Positions 26,356 through 38,586 of a stretch of DNA of 64,000 nt are shown in pieces. A program made the translations under genes and the position numbers. The notes under the pieces were generated by a model. The model did no database searches. It was not told the origin of the DNA and saw nothing but the letters and a program-made list of their open reading frames with translations. The stretch's first letter is position 1. Each line of letters begins with the position of its first letter. The stretch spans positions 247,200-311,199 of the forward strand of contig VWZL01000812.1 in the NCBI GenBank assembly GCA_013396915.1. Direction: 5' to 3'. Source of the stretch: Stercorarius parasiticus (Eukaryota > Chordata > Aves > Charadriiformes > Stercorariidae).

Positions 26356-29300
26356 AATACTGCAGAAGGCGGCAAGAGTATTTGCTCTTGTAGGCACTCA
26401 TACCATTCAGATGTGACAGTTAAGCATATTTTAGTTATGGCAATAGAATTTTAACTCACGGTTCTCTCTTTCTACTCCCCTTCTTTTTCGTTCTTACACA
26501 AACTATAACCATGATCATATTTGTTTATTTATTTGTTTGTTTATTCATGTAAATTCATATTCCCATTTAATGTAGCAGCAAGAAGTATTTTAAATGTAGC
26601 ATGTGGAAGAATTCAAATATGGAAAGAATTTGAATGGAAAGTGAGGGGAAAACTAAGTACTTCTATGAATTGTTAATTAATTAATTGATGCGTTTCCAGA
26701 TAGGAAAGGAAGCATAATGAATATTAATGACCGTGGGCTACGAATTGAATCCATTTTTCTCTTTCCCAGAGGAGCAAAACTATTTGAACCAATCTTGGCA
26801 ATGTTTTCCAAGAGTGTTTTGGGGTTTTTTAACCTGCCTTTCTGTGCAATGGCCATTTGGTTTATCCCTTCAGATCATTTGTTCTTGAAATTTTGCTGTA
26901 AATGAAGGAGAAAACAACCCTAAAACACCATGAACTGACAAATAGAAAAATGCATCCATAAAGAAATGAAGGAAAGTAAATCTTTTCTTTGAGTACCATA
27001 AATTGTGTCTCTTGATCATCATACAGAGTCTTGGATCTCAAGATAGCAGCCTTAGAAATTATGTGTGGGTTTAGATAATGATTTGGGGTATTGGGACACA
27101 CCAGGAAGCTCAGTGTAATCCCCTCTGTAGCAGGTAAGTGGGGAATTTAGATCATCAATGATATTTTGTTTCATATGATAGCGATTGGAGTTAGGTAAAC
27201 TATGACATATTAGCAGTACTGGGGAAAAGTGTCCCCATTCAGAGTGAAATAATGTTTAAGGGTGGGGTTTTTTGGTTTTTTGGCTTTTTTTTTTTCCCTT
27301 AGTGATCAAATCAATTAGTTTTTAATAAAGTTGAATATAAAGGGAATATTTGCCATAATTACAAGATTTTTTAATAGTTTCCAATAAAATTTATGAGTAT
27401 TTTGAATGCAAAAATATTTTTTTAAAATTTATGTACTTTTAAAAAGTCTATATTGTTGATTTTAAATGTTTTAAATTTGTATACTTTCTGGAAGAAAAAA
27501 AGTTAAATGAGTATGTACTTGCTGAAAGTATTTCATACTATTTCCATCGTGGTTGTCTCACTATAGAGCAATATCCTTCAAAAATGAGTAGGAGGGGAAA
27601 ATATTTCTTAACTTAAGACTAAGAAGTATTTACTTAATGTCATGGAGAATCAATAGATAAATAGCTACATCGGTTTGTGGGTGTTTCTGACTGATTTCTG
27701 CGCTATCTCAGAGTGAGCAGTTCTGCTGTCAGCTTTAACATGTTTTGAGGGAAAAGTATCACCTACTTATATTGAAACACCATAAAATACAGGTAGTCTT
27801 GTATATCAGTTTAGGCCTCAACATAAAAGCTTTCTAGAGTTTTACTTAATTCATTGTTATCTTTTCTGTCTCCAACTACAAAATTGAAATCTTCGTATAT
27901 GCTAGGTGAATTTAATTTCTGGACATGCTGACCTCTTTTTCAGTTGAAGAACAGTATGGAAAACTTCCATCCTCAGGACAGCTGGTCACAAAGCTGGGCA
28001 ACCCTTGAAGTGAAACTGTTCCCTTCTTTCCCTGTCAGAGAGCTTTTTTGACTGTAATATAGACATTTCTGTAGTTATTCTTCATTATTCCCTCAAAATG
28101 TTAATTGAGACATATAATAAATAGTAATGATTTTCCATTGTATGGGTGCATCATCAAATATCAAAGTACATAAAATAAGGACTAACATGAGACTCAAAAT
28201 CTGAAAGGCACTTTGAAGGTAAAAAGTCCTCCAGAAGTGTTCGATGTTAAAAATACTTTGTCAGATGTAGAGCATATACAAATGATTGAATAAGCCATAG
28301 GACTGAGCTAGGACCTAGGCATATAATTTTATATATTTTATATATATCTACTTTATCCCTGTTATACACGTATCCAGAATTTAGAGCCATGACTCTGAAC
28401 CTTTACTCAGCTTTCAGTAATTTCTCAAGTTTCAGAAGCACCAAAAAATGCATCCCTATTCATGTCCTGATCCATCTGATAGGTGAACTGGTGGGCAGGT
28501 TAACTCATATCTAAGCCCAAGTAGAACCTACAAACTGAACTTTCTTTTGACCTCATCCCAGTTACAGTGTGAGTGGGGACACACTGCCAACAGTCAAGTT
28601 TTCCCCAATACACTCCAAGGCTGACAGAAGGGCTCGTGCCTTCCTCCTAATTAGCCAGTAACTCTGGGAAAAGTACGCAGGGAAGCAGAGGGAGAACTGG
28701 ACTGAGTGTTCTGCCTGACCATAATTCCTGCAATTTTTGGAATTGCCTGTTCTGAACAGTTGCATCTTAGAACTCCTGCTGTCTGTATAAAGTCCCCTAA
28801 GTCTTGAAAAAGAAAGAATTTTCTTCAATTCTAAGGAGGTGCATTAACACTGGGATATTGCCTGCAGTGAATTTAACATTGTTTTGATAATGTCAGCACC
28901 AGTAAGGATCTAGTTTACTGTTTGGCTGCAACAAGTGCATGCTGAGTCATCTGACTACAACAAAATCTCTCATTTTTCTATCATGAGGAAGATGAACCTG
29001 ACTTGAGCATGTAAGTTACAGACAACTGTTCACCAAATGTTCGTTATGATTTTTGAGAAAAAGTAGGTATCCAACCGCCTGTGTGACAGGCCAAGGACTT
29101 GGCCTTCCCTATGGGCAATCTTGAATAAACTGTGCAGAATGGTCTTTGGTGAAGTTTCCAATTTTGTAGCACCTAATAATCAAGACTTGATTTACTGTGT
29201 GCCTTGTGTTCCCTAGGATGAATGGTGTCTTCAGTAACATTGAAGTCCCATTGGAGATTTGGCTTATTGCATTTCTATAATCATTAACTTTAAAAGACTA

Positions 29301-32300
29301 AATGGGATTATGAAAACTGTCAGCCTCACTCTATTAACAGAGATAAGGATGTCCATAAAGAGATCATTCTGAAAATGGGATGTCTGTTAATCATGATTTT
29401 CAGTGCACTTTATGTTTTGAGAATATCCCACAAATATGTTTCATTCGGTAATGCTACCTTGAACCTAAAATGCAGTTGTGTTCACCATCCCGTGATCAGT
29501 ATTTGTTATTTTTCTATAACAAGAGAAAGACCAGAAATATTAACTTTATACTTTGGTAAGTTTCTCCTACTAAGAAAAGCGACATTGCATCCTTCCTTGA
29601 ATAACAGTGTCAAAGGAAGTGATCCTTAGAAATACTTCAGTGATTGGCATTAGCAAGGCTTTGATACATACTATTTATACAAAAAACTATTATGCTTCAC
29701 TTAGTTCCTTTGATGTCCTTGAAAGAGATGGCACATAATTCCCCATGTAGAAAATGTGCACAATGCCTTATAATGAATACGAACATTTTCCTTTACACAC
29801 TGTGGAGTGTGTCATGTGCAGTCACTAAGATTTATGCTGGAGTTTGAGAGACTACAACATGATGGTAACCTTGCAGTTAGGAATGAGAGTAAGCTGCTGG
29901 TTAGGTTATGGGCTTGAACTTCAGATCTTCTGGCTCTGCATACTCCTATTTGTGGCAAGTATAGTAATAGATAAAGACTGGACAAATATGATGATGAAGT
30001 ATGGTATTTAATCTGTGTTGGTTGATGCACGCTTGTTTCGTTGTTCATTATAAGATACTTAACCAACCTCTGTAACTTCAAAAGTATCTTTCAAAATTCC
30101 CCTTGACCATTGATCACAAATAGGTGCTAACTTCATAAAACTTCCAGTTTTGTTTATTTGTTTTTAATATCTATCATCTGTGCGCGTGCAACAAAAGAAG
30201 AACAAATGACACAGAAAGCTTTCTCTCTTGGCACTAGCAAATGTCAGCAGTTGTCCCCATATTGTTTTATTGCGTTGTAAGATTTATAAACATTTGCTAG
30301 TGATTCACTAAACTGCTTTCCATACAAAGTGTTAGAAGTGACACATGTGACTTTAAATATTATGTTGTGTTATTACTATTCGAAAAGGTGGTGATCAGTT
30401 AGCTGTGCAGAAAACAGCTGTCTTAGAAACAGTAAAATTAACGTTTTGAATTCCAGCAAATTCCCAACTGCCTTTTCTTTCAAAGACTTTCAACAGAGTA
30501 TATCAATAGTTAAACAGAGAAACGATAGATGAGAGACTGGGGATTACTTAGGAGGCTAGCCTGAAAAAAAAAAAAAAGAAGAAGAAAATATGCTACGTTA
30601 ATATATGATAGAAGTACAGAGGGATAATGAGAAGCTGCAAAATATGTAAACTGAAAAACATATCACAAAGAAGTTTCTCAGTAAGTGCTAGAGAATTTCA
30701 TCACAATTGGATGTAAGTCTTTGTTATCTTCCATTGTATTTGGGGAAAGTTGTACAAAGCATTTTCCTTAGCCTAAGTTTTATTTTTGCTTTAATAACCC
30801 AAATGGTGCTGACTTCACAAGATGTTTCCTCAAGAGATTTCCCACTGTATGTGCTTGAGATTATTATGATGGATTGTGATTTACTGTACACTAAGTGGGG
30901 CCTTCCAAGTGCTGCTGTATTCTCATGGAGGTTAAATAGTATTCAGTATGGAACACTGTCAAAAATGTTTTCTGTTGTGGCAAGAAAACAACAGAAAAAA
31001 TAAAGGAGCACTCGCCTACCCACACTCACTGTGGCCAGTCTACTTTTGCTGCCAGGTTGGAGCAAGCCTCAAAAAATGGAGGCAATAGTTTGGGAGTGAG
31101 TTCTCTGATGCTAGATAACATACTGGTGTGACTTCAAATTTTTAACAAATTATTGATTCTGCTGCACAAAAATATCTGTTGGAGAAAAAAAAAGAAAAAA
31201 CCACCACCAAAAAAACCCAACCAAACTGTGAAGCTATTCATTCTGTCATTTCTTAACTTACTATATTTGGGTTGCGCCTAATTACCAGTGGATCACCTAT
31301 TATTTGGTTTTTAACTTAATTTCAGAAGAATCCTACAGTGTGAAAAGAGAAGCATTAATTCTCCTATATCTATTCCATGCTTCAAGAGGATGGTTTAGAA
31401 GTTTAACTTCTTTAATTTATAAATAATTTTTATATATGTATATATATTATTTATTTAGATAATATATTTATTTTCTTTAAAATAAGTATATATTTATTTT
31501 ATTGTTTCAAGAGTCAATAAATCAATTGCAGTACAAAACAAAGATAGTCAGACAAATAAAAGTGCGATTCAAATTATTTTTTAAATAAAACATTGACAGT
31601 ATCTAGAGGAAAAAAGTTGCTAGCACAATTCCCACAGCAACTTAAACCTGAGTGGCTTTTGTTTGACTCATATCATCAAGTGATTCACTTGTGTATTGTT
31701 TTTAAAAATTCTGTCTGACACTGTTGACATATCATGTCCTTTGAGTTTCTCCCTCTTATTCAGAAATCAAGGCAGAAAGTTTGCTTCATAAAATATTAAT
31801 AGATGCTAGTATTGTCTCTGACCTTACTTGATCAAAGTGGTTAGTGTCAAAGTTTAATTGCATTTCATGTGTTTTGGTGACGTCTCTAAATCTTTCATGG
31901 ATTCAATAAATTATTAGCATCACAAGAAAATCTCAGACAGCTGTAATATAAAGTTGGAAAATTCTGTAAACTAAAACTTGAGACTTAAATGAATATTTAA
32001 TTTATTTAATCTTAATCTCTTCCTCCAACTCTTAGTAAAGAAGATCAAAGCCCGAATACCTCTATGAGGCAGGGAATATTTTGGGTGGTTTTGTAGTTGA
32101 ACCTAGAAAGAAAGTCTACCTTAACTTGAATAGTTACTATGATAATCTTGAGATACCAAAGCTTGTTTGTTTCTTTGGATTTTTTTGCAAGACTGCTGCA
32201 GACCTTGTCATTTATAGTCAGAAGCTGATTTCTGGCCCTTGTACTGAGCAGACATGCTGATATTTAACGCAGTTCTTTCTCTTCAGTGAAAAGGATTCAG

Positions 32301-32559
32301 TTATTTTTTTTCCATCTTTATGTAGCTGGTTTCCTTCTCTAATAATTTTATTAGCAGTTTTGCTAGGATTGTACTTTTCCTTCTAATATCCATTTGAATC
32401 TATGGTCAACTGCCAGTCTTCCTCAAGCAATGGTGGTAAGTTGTTACAATAAGCCATCCATGTCCCAAGGTTTTTGTTGAGAAGGGTATAACACGGATGA
32501 TAGAGTCCCTTTCTCCTCCGTCTTGGATATCTTTGAGTTTATTTTTATATTTTTCCTTG
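26356..32559. other. Gene-free AT-rich sequence
   Basis: No gene or family-level repeat is recognised in about 6 kb. Simple sequence includes T/G runs at about 27261-27300, TA-rich runs near 28322-28352 and 31413-31503, poly-A with AAG units at 30566-30590, and an A/C tract at 31186-31226. ORFs of up to 98 codons (for example 30707-31003) show no recognisable domain. A short inverted repeat, AGGCCAAG/CTTGGCCT, lies near 29089-29106. Confidence 0.55.
31186..31226. repeat. A/C low-complexity tract
   Basis: Poly-A with one G passes into ACCACCACC and AAAAACCCAACC units, matching the other A/C tracts in composition. Confidence 0.75.
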
Positions 32560-32860
32560 CCCCATGTTGCTGCCTTCTGTCTGCTCCCAGTTGAGTATGA
32601 GTGTGATCCCACGGACTCCCCAGGCTCAGCCCCTCAGCGGTTCTTGTTTGTTGAGAAATGACCCCCTGGGTTTGCCAGATCCTTCCCACAGAGGTGCTGG
32701 TGAGCTCAAGCTCAGGCAAGGGAGGCAACAGGCACTTGGCCCCAAGGCAGGTGCTGAAACTAGCTCAGCCCAGGTCTGGCCAAGGTGAGCCCAGCCCTGA
32801 CATCTGTGCTCTCAGCTCAGAGTACAGCCCTGTACAGCCTAACAGGCTCTGTTAGGATGG
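32560..32860. other. GC-richer island of unknown origin
   Basis: About 300 bases clearly richer in G and C than the surroundings, with many CAGC, GGCA and CTCAG words but few CpG. Overlapping open frames exist on both strands (32444-32728 minus, 32564-32788 plus, 32658-32855 plus), which points to base composition rather than coding. It could be part of an unrecognised ERV related to the LTR fragment starting at 33020, or a decayed exon or enhancer. I do not recognise it. Confidence 0.4.
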
Positions 32861-33019
32861 CAAAAAGTCGTATTCACTGCACTACAGCACTACATGTGGA
32901 ATCCGTTACATGCTTACCTTTTTATATTTCTAAGACAATTTTTTAACTGGAGCTTTTCAAGGATCAACTTTACACGGTAGCTGCAAAAATGACCGTGCCA
33001 GTGCAACTGAGGGAGCAGT

Positions 33020-33541
33020 GAACCACAGCAGATGAGCCCAATGGAAGCTGTGACCCAGTGGGAAGCCCACACTGGAGCAGGCTCCCAGGAAGACCTGTGG
33101 ACCCATGGAAAGAGGAGCCCGTGTTGGAGAAGGTTTGCTGGCAGGACTTGTGACCCCATGGTGGAACCCATGCTGGAGCAATCTATTCCTTAAGGACTGC
33201 ACCCTGTGGAAAGGACCAACCCTGGAGCAGTTCATGAAAAACTGTAGCCCATGGGAAGGACCCACCTTGAAGTTCATGGACTGTTTCCCGTGGCAGGGAC
33301 CCCATGCTGGAGCAGGGGAATCGTATGAGAAGTCCTCCCTCTGAGGAGGAAGGAGATGCAGAGACAATGTGCGATGAACTGACTGCAACCCCCATTCCCT
33401 GTCCCCCTGTGCCGCTGGATGGGGAGGAGGTAGAGAATTTGGAATGAAGTTCAGCGTGGGAAGAAGGGAGGGGTGAGGGGAAGGTGTTTTAAGATTTGAT
33501 TTTATTTCTCATTACCCTACTCTGATTTGATTGGCAATATA
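33020..33541 (-). mobile_element. Avian LTR fragment with degenerate ~60-bp tandem units
   Basis: Part of an avian ERV LTR family, minus orientation. The right side (33480-33541) is the complement of the sequence at 46575-46629, sharing ATTTCTCATTACCCTACTCT with small changes, so both belong to one family. Inside, about 33060-33330 consists of degenerate repeats in which CTGGAGCAG or its variants recur at roughly 60-base spacing, alternating with CCATGGGAAGGACCC-like words. The family's TG end is absent: similarity stops at GGCAATA near 33541. Several frames stay open across the tandem units (for example 32957-33388 minus, 33105-33344 plus), but only because of the repeat. These are often mistaken for genes. 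Confidence 0.75.
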
Positions 33542-34669
33542 TGAGATGTAAAGACAGGGAAGGATGTAGAGTCTTTCCAGCCTAACAGAAAACAATGCAT
33601 TCAGCAAGACATCTTAGGTGATCATTTGTACCCCACAAAACTAATATCTTCCTTATACATGTAGAGTGCCCTAACCCCCTTTGACGATTTAATCATTCAT
33701 GCACTATGGAGAACCTTAACCATAAAAAAAGCTCACAAAATTTCTAAGGTGTATGTCTTTGGCAGCTGCATCAAAGAGGGCACTCCTGCAAGGACAATAG
33801 TATCAGTTACCCAGAGAAGTAAATAGTCCAACAAGTTACTTTCAATTTATTTCTGTTGAGAGCAGCTGATCAAAACAGAAGGAAGAAAGGTGCAGAATTC
33901 AGAGACACACACCAAGCCAGACACCCAAACTTAAATGGGTCTTGGCTATTTTGCAGGCTGAGCCAAAGGTCCATGGAGAACTGAGATTGCTACAGCAAGT
34001 GCATCCCACAACTCCAATGTGTGCAACAGAACAAATGTCCCCAGCAGCTCTTGGATTCTGTCCTTTTTTATCTGCTAGGCTGCCAGGTCACACTCCCGCT
34101 AACCTTCTGGGCCATCAGGAGGATTTCTTCTTGGGACTGGCTGCACTTGCATACGCCACTCAGACTCAACCGATACATTTCAGGATGGGGTATTTATTTG
34201 GGCCAGGCTTGGTCTCACCAGTTATTCCTCTTTCATGCTGGAGAGCTATGAATTTACCTCAAGTGGTATGGGAAGATGTGGACGTCTTTGAAAGAATTGT
34301 CAGCATAGAAGTAATAGATCAGTAATAGCAAGTGCCAAAGATGCCATATCTGCAGTCTTTGTCAGAGCAACACTTCTCTAAGAGGAGTGACTCTCAGTTC
34401 ACTGATATGATAGGATGCAATTTAGTCTGTAGCCATCTGGACCTTCCTGAAATAGGACAAGTGACCCTGACAACTTTTAAAGGACATAATTTAGGTTCAG
34501 CTTCAGGACTTCTGAAAAATACAATACTTCCTGCTTAAAAAAAAAAAAGAAAAAGTAATGTATATATATGTTGATTCACAGATTAGATTGATACATAGAT
34601 TTATGTATATGTGTGTATATATATGTATATAGAAAACACCAAACACCCACACTCATACACACAGCAAAA
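33542..34669. other. Unassigned sequence downstream of the Ty3/gypsy pol remnant
   Basis: No clear gene. A 127-codon frame (33942-34325, +) is the longest, but I recognise no domain in it. Because the pol remnant on the minus strand ends near 34670, this interval could contain the decayed 3' part of that element, though no LTR was recognised. A TA/TG/CA-rich low-complexity stretch covers about 34557-34665. Confidence 0.45.
34557..34665. repeat. TA/TG/CA-rich simple sequence
   Basis: Interrupted TATATATG, TATGTGTGTATATATATG and CACACCC/ACACACA runs follow a poly-A stretch at about 34538-34556. Confidence 0.7.
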
Positions 34670-35910
34670 TTGAGACAACTCAGTTTTTTCTTGAGATAGC
34701 ATCATATGAGAACTTCAGCAGGACTGATCCCAGTAATGGACAAGGAGGGGCATCTTTGTTTCTCATCACCATCCGTACAGTTGATTATTTGCCTAGAGAT
34801 TGTATGGCAGAAACTTAATTAAGTTACTTCTTCTGAAGTCCTTCAACTAATCAGAGATGAAGGCTGTTCTATTACTGAATATGCCAGTATCTGCTGACAT
34901 ACGAGTTGTGAATGGATGGCAAAGTGCATAAAGTGTCTTGTTAGATATTTGTGATGAGAATGAATCATCCTGGGCCATTTTAAACAAAAATCTAGTGTAA
35001 TCATAAGTTCTTGGGAAGAGTCTCAAGAACAAGAGACTTGGAAAACAATACATTAATTTACCACTGTCTTCACAGAGGTGTTGATTCATTAGCAATTCTT
35101 TCATGGGAACAAAGCTCTGATATGCTTCAGAAAGATTACTAGTGGGTCTAGACTGCTGAGTCAGAAAGAATAATATTATTTTCCCGCAAGAAGAATCTTT
35201 TGTTGCAGTCTGCTCATGCTGAAGAGTGAAAAGAAATCACTCCAGCAACAAATTTCTCTTCTGGACATCTCTTCAGACTGAATTGTGCCTTTATTGGATC
35301 ACTGACAATCATTTCTGACCTGAAGAGACCAATCAGGGAATGATTCCAGTATCAGCTTTTCAGATGGAGGTGAAAGTACTTTGACATTTACATCAGCAGG
35401 AGCTCATCATGTCAATTTTTCGGGCTTGCAAACAGCTATGCAATCAAAGGGACCATCTCTGCGGTCATCAGGATGTGACTGGCAATGTCAGCTTGTCTTT
35501 CTCTAGAACATATTTGCAATCTGTGTGAATCTCCACCTTATAACTAGAGACAGCATTTAGAATTTCAGTAGCAAGCACTTGTCTCAAGCATAACTTCATT
35601 GAGTTGGTGTCAAAGTTCTTGAATAGTAAGTGATAAGCACTTCATTCCCATCTGGTCATGTGTAGCAGAGATTGACTCCAATGCCATAGACTGGAACATC
35701 ACATGATAATCAGCAATGTCTGGTTGTCATAGTGGATAAGCAGAATTGGATGTCAGTCATTTGCTCACATTTTTGAAATGCACTTTGTGCTGGAAAGTCC
35801 ATTTTCATGGAACTGTCTTGTCAAAGAAGCAAAGAAGAGGTTTGGTGATCATTGCTTGTCATGTTAGGGAACTGTAGCAGAAGTTCCAAGGAATACCTAG
35901 AGACTTTGTT
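34670..35910 (-). pseudogene. Decayed Ty3/gypsy-type pol (RT thumb, RNase H, integrase)
   Basis: The minus strand carries, in order and with many stops and frame changes, a Ty3/gypsy retrotransposon polyprotein. Near 35905-35850 is the end of RT (SLG, then FPNM). FPAQSAFQKCEQM (35758-35796) matches the RT-RNase H junction. The next block is YGIG (35677-35688), then PDGNEVLITYYSRTLTPTQ (35599-35655), the RNase H core signature, and after a frame change VEIHTDCK near 35515-35536. Weaker similarity to the connection domain follows to about 35300. At the far end ITGISPAEVLI (34705-34737) matches the integrase C-terminal motif, in which TG-x-SPAE is typical. The span is shorter than an intact RNase H-integrase region, so internal deletions are likely. 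No flanking LTR or gag was found. In live elements these domains copy the RNA and insert the cDNA. The many breaks rule out function. Confidence 0.75.
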
Positions 35911-36051
35911 TGTGCTTTGTCTGAGATAAATTAAACGTTGCCTTCTCTTTGTGCTGTGAAACATATATATATCTATTTAGCCTCTTTCTATAACTACAGT
36001 ACCTAAGAGGGTGACAATCTCTTAGTCCCTCCTCTGCTTTCACTGTTGGTA

Positions 36052-36421
36052 GGGCCCTCCATGGGCTGCAGAGGGACAAGCTCCTTTGCCATGTTCTTCT
36101 CCATGGGCCACATTGAGAGTCTCTGCTCCGGCACCTGGAGCACCTTCTCCCACTCTTTCTCCACTGCTCTGCACTGTTTCACATTTTCTCACTCGTCTCC
36201 CTCACAGATTCAGTGCAGTATTTTTCACACTTTCTTAAATGTGTTACCACAGAGGTGCCACCAGCATCACTGATGGCCTCAGCTTTGGCTATTGGTGGGT
36301 CTATTTTGGAGCTGGCTGGAACAGACTCTGTCTGACATGGGGGCAGCCCCTGGTGCCTTCTCACAGAAGCCACCTCTGCATACCCTCCATAAAAAAAACC
36401 TTGCCACAGAAACCCAATACA
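36052..36421 (+). mobile_element. 3' part of the same avian LTR family as 33.0 kb
   Basis: Plus-orientation piece of the family seen at 33020-33541 (minus) and 46414-46629 (plus). It starts in the tandem-unit zone (CTCCATGGGCTGCAGAGGGA, TTCTCCATGGGCCACA), passes TCTGCTCCGGCACCTGGAGC, and ends with AAACCCAATACA at 36421, a plausible CA terminus. In family order (from my recollection of the family, not a database match) it would follow the part preserved at 33 kb, with little overlap. ORFs on both strands here (36046-36430) are not genes. Confidence 0.65.
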
Positions 36422-38044
36422 CACATCTAGCTGTGCTTTTGTGAAACTTTTGTTCTTCTGCTCTTGGATGCAGCTCAATGATTGTCATTCTTGTGACCAC
36501 ATTGCAGTTGTGGTTGTATAACAGAATACATAGTGCTGAAGTCCATAAAGTGAACATAATTCCATGTGCTAACTGACCATGTGAACAATCACATACAGGT
36601 AGGACCACCTGCTTTTCTCTGGCTGCTGCTAATTAAATAGAGAGAGGGAGAAGATGTGATGTCAATTCTTTCTGCATCAGTAAGAAACAACCTCCTATCC
36701 ACAACTCATACTGTACAAAATGAGTGCAGTAACGGAGTGTCCTTGAGCAAATACAACACGCACTCTCACAGGACATAAAGCGGAGACTGATGTTCTACCA
36801 TTAGAGAAGTACAAAAAGATAGTTAAAGGCATGCACTGTGAAATGGATGGCTTTCTTCTTCTCCTTGCTTCCTACATATCTTCACAATAAACAGCTCGCT
36901 TACATGTAGTTACGGTAACCTCTATAAAATACTGTCCTCCAGCACCATGTTTACCTGGTAAAAGTTCAATTACTAAAACAATGCCCCCTCTAGAATACTA
37001 AAAGTTTTTTAACTTTGTGGCTGTTTGTTGGTTTGCTTTTTTTTTTTCTGCAGTCATATGAGAACAGTTTTCTTTACTGAATAAGGATTATTTTTTTTAA
37101 AACAAGAAAATTATGCATTTTTCTCTATGAAAGTTGATATTTCAGTATGTTTTAATTCTTTTGAACAAACAGATTGAGAAAGCAGATATGCAGAGACATA
37201 TAAGACTGAAACCTAATGAAACCAAAATAAAATTAAAATTTGAATTGTGAAATTTAATTTAATTTAATGTCACAGATGTCTAGTATATTCACAGAATCAT
37301 TCTAAATGACTATCTATTTGTTCCGTGGTTCATGTCATGTATAGCTCAGCAGTGCTTAAAACATTTTTGTATAATCTGTTAGCAGTTGAAAACAGCACTT
37401 AGTGCACCAATAATTGCTGAAGTATGGGCTAGAACAAAAGCAAATAGAAACCACCCAGTGCCTGCAAAACTTGATGTGACCTCAAAATCTAAAAAGTATT
37501 ATATGGCCACATTTAAAAAATTCATAGTTTTTGTAGAGCATGAGTTCAGTGTTTGATCTCTGTTTCTCCAGTAATACTGGATGAGCAACTCAGATCAGAA
37601 TACTAGTAATCCAACTAGTATCACATGGATAAAATATAGCTAGTCGTGAGGATTGTTTTTTCCAATTATGCTTTATTTGCATAAAAGTCATTCCAACAGA
37701 TAGACACAGTTTGTCGGTTTCTCTGTCAAGCACCCTAAAGGCTGTCCTTCCCAATCTTCCCTAATACCAAGGCCCACACCTGCAGTGAGTAAAATGCTTG
37801 CAGCTATAATATTTTTATGTAAATTGAATCTATAATCTTCAAAAGTAATCCAGATTCTGTTTTGTTCCTAAGCATTTGCTAGTCTTAAGTACACTTCAGA
37901 TAGATTTGTGTGAGTTTGCGCTCATGTAACTTAAAGACAATTACATAGACATAGGAAAGGGAAGTTAACACTAGAATGGTACTTGTCAACTAGCTCAAAG
38001 TAAAATGAGGTGTAAGTTTTGATAAAAATACAGTGTGCAAAAAC
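36422..38044. other. Gene-free AT-rich sequence
   Basis: Nothing recognisable apart from short A or T runs and an AATTT repeat near 37250-37268. A few overlapping ORFs at 36279-36608 on the minus strand extend out of the LTR piece and are not convincing. Confidence 0.55.
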
Positions 38045-38152
38045 ATGAAATAGAGAAAGAGAGAAAGAGAGAAAGAAGGAGGGAAGGAGGGAAGGAGGGA
38101 AGGAGGGAAGGGAGGAANAAGGAAGGAGAAAAGGAAGGAGGAAAGGAAGGAA
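38045..38152. repeat. GA-rich microsatellite (GAAA/GGAA/GGGA), with one N
   Basis: Pure purine tract of GAGAAA, GGAGGGAA and GGAAGG units on the + strand. The single N at 38118 sits inside it, as expected where read depth or quality drops in a polypurine run. Long minus-strand frames here (Ser/Pro/Leu/Phe-rich) are artefacts of the repeat. The tract could form triplex DNA, but no data here show that. Confidence 0.9.
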
Positions 38153-38579
38153 AACCACACAGTGTGTTCACATACCCATAACTAATAAGAAAAACATGCA
38201 ATAAAGACTGCATGAAAACATTATTAGAAAAGAATGTTGTCCTGGTTTGAGGTAAAACAGAACCAATTTTCTGATTTGTAATTTTACTTTTTACCTGGGC
38301 CTCTTCTAATTGACTAAAGTCTGAAATTAACAGCATGTTGTTCAGAAACTGTTCGCTCTCAGAGTGATAAGACCTGATTATACCAAGGAATGGTATGCAC
38401 AGAGGCTCTTGCTTATACTTATTGCTATAACAACCAAGGTCAGCTAACTTCGCTTTTTGCCCGTCAGAGGGTCGGAAGCGGAGAAGCGTAGAGGAGTCCC
38501 ATCTGCAGGGAGGAGCGGACGGGACAGGTGACCCAAAACTGACCAACAGGGTATTCCATCCCATCTGCATCACGCTCAG

Positions 38580-38586
38580 TATAAAA
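38580..38586 (+). promoter_or_regulatory. TATA box of the solo LTR
   Basis: TATAAAA lies about 340 bp from the LTR start and 315 bp before the ATTAAA polyadenylation signal, the expected U3-R order. It is a possible cryptic promoter pointing right; there is no evidence that it is used. Confidence 0.6.

Noticed and set aside
32957..33388. 143-codon minus-strand open frame, the third longest in the window
   Set aside because: It is the translation of degenerate tandem units in an avian LTR fragment, and other frames on both strands are also open there.
33942..34325. 127-codon plus-strand open frame
   Set aside because: No recognisable domain, antisense to the presumed downstream part of the gypsy remnant, and a length expected by chance in 64 kb.
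37995..38573. 192-codon minus-strand open frame
   Set aside because: It reads through a GA microsatellite, contains an N and continues into the solo LTR U3, so it is not a gene.
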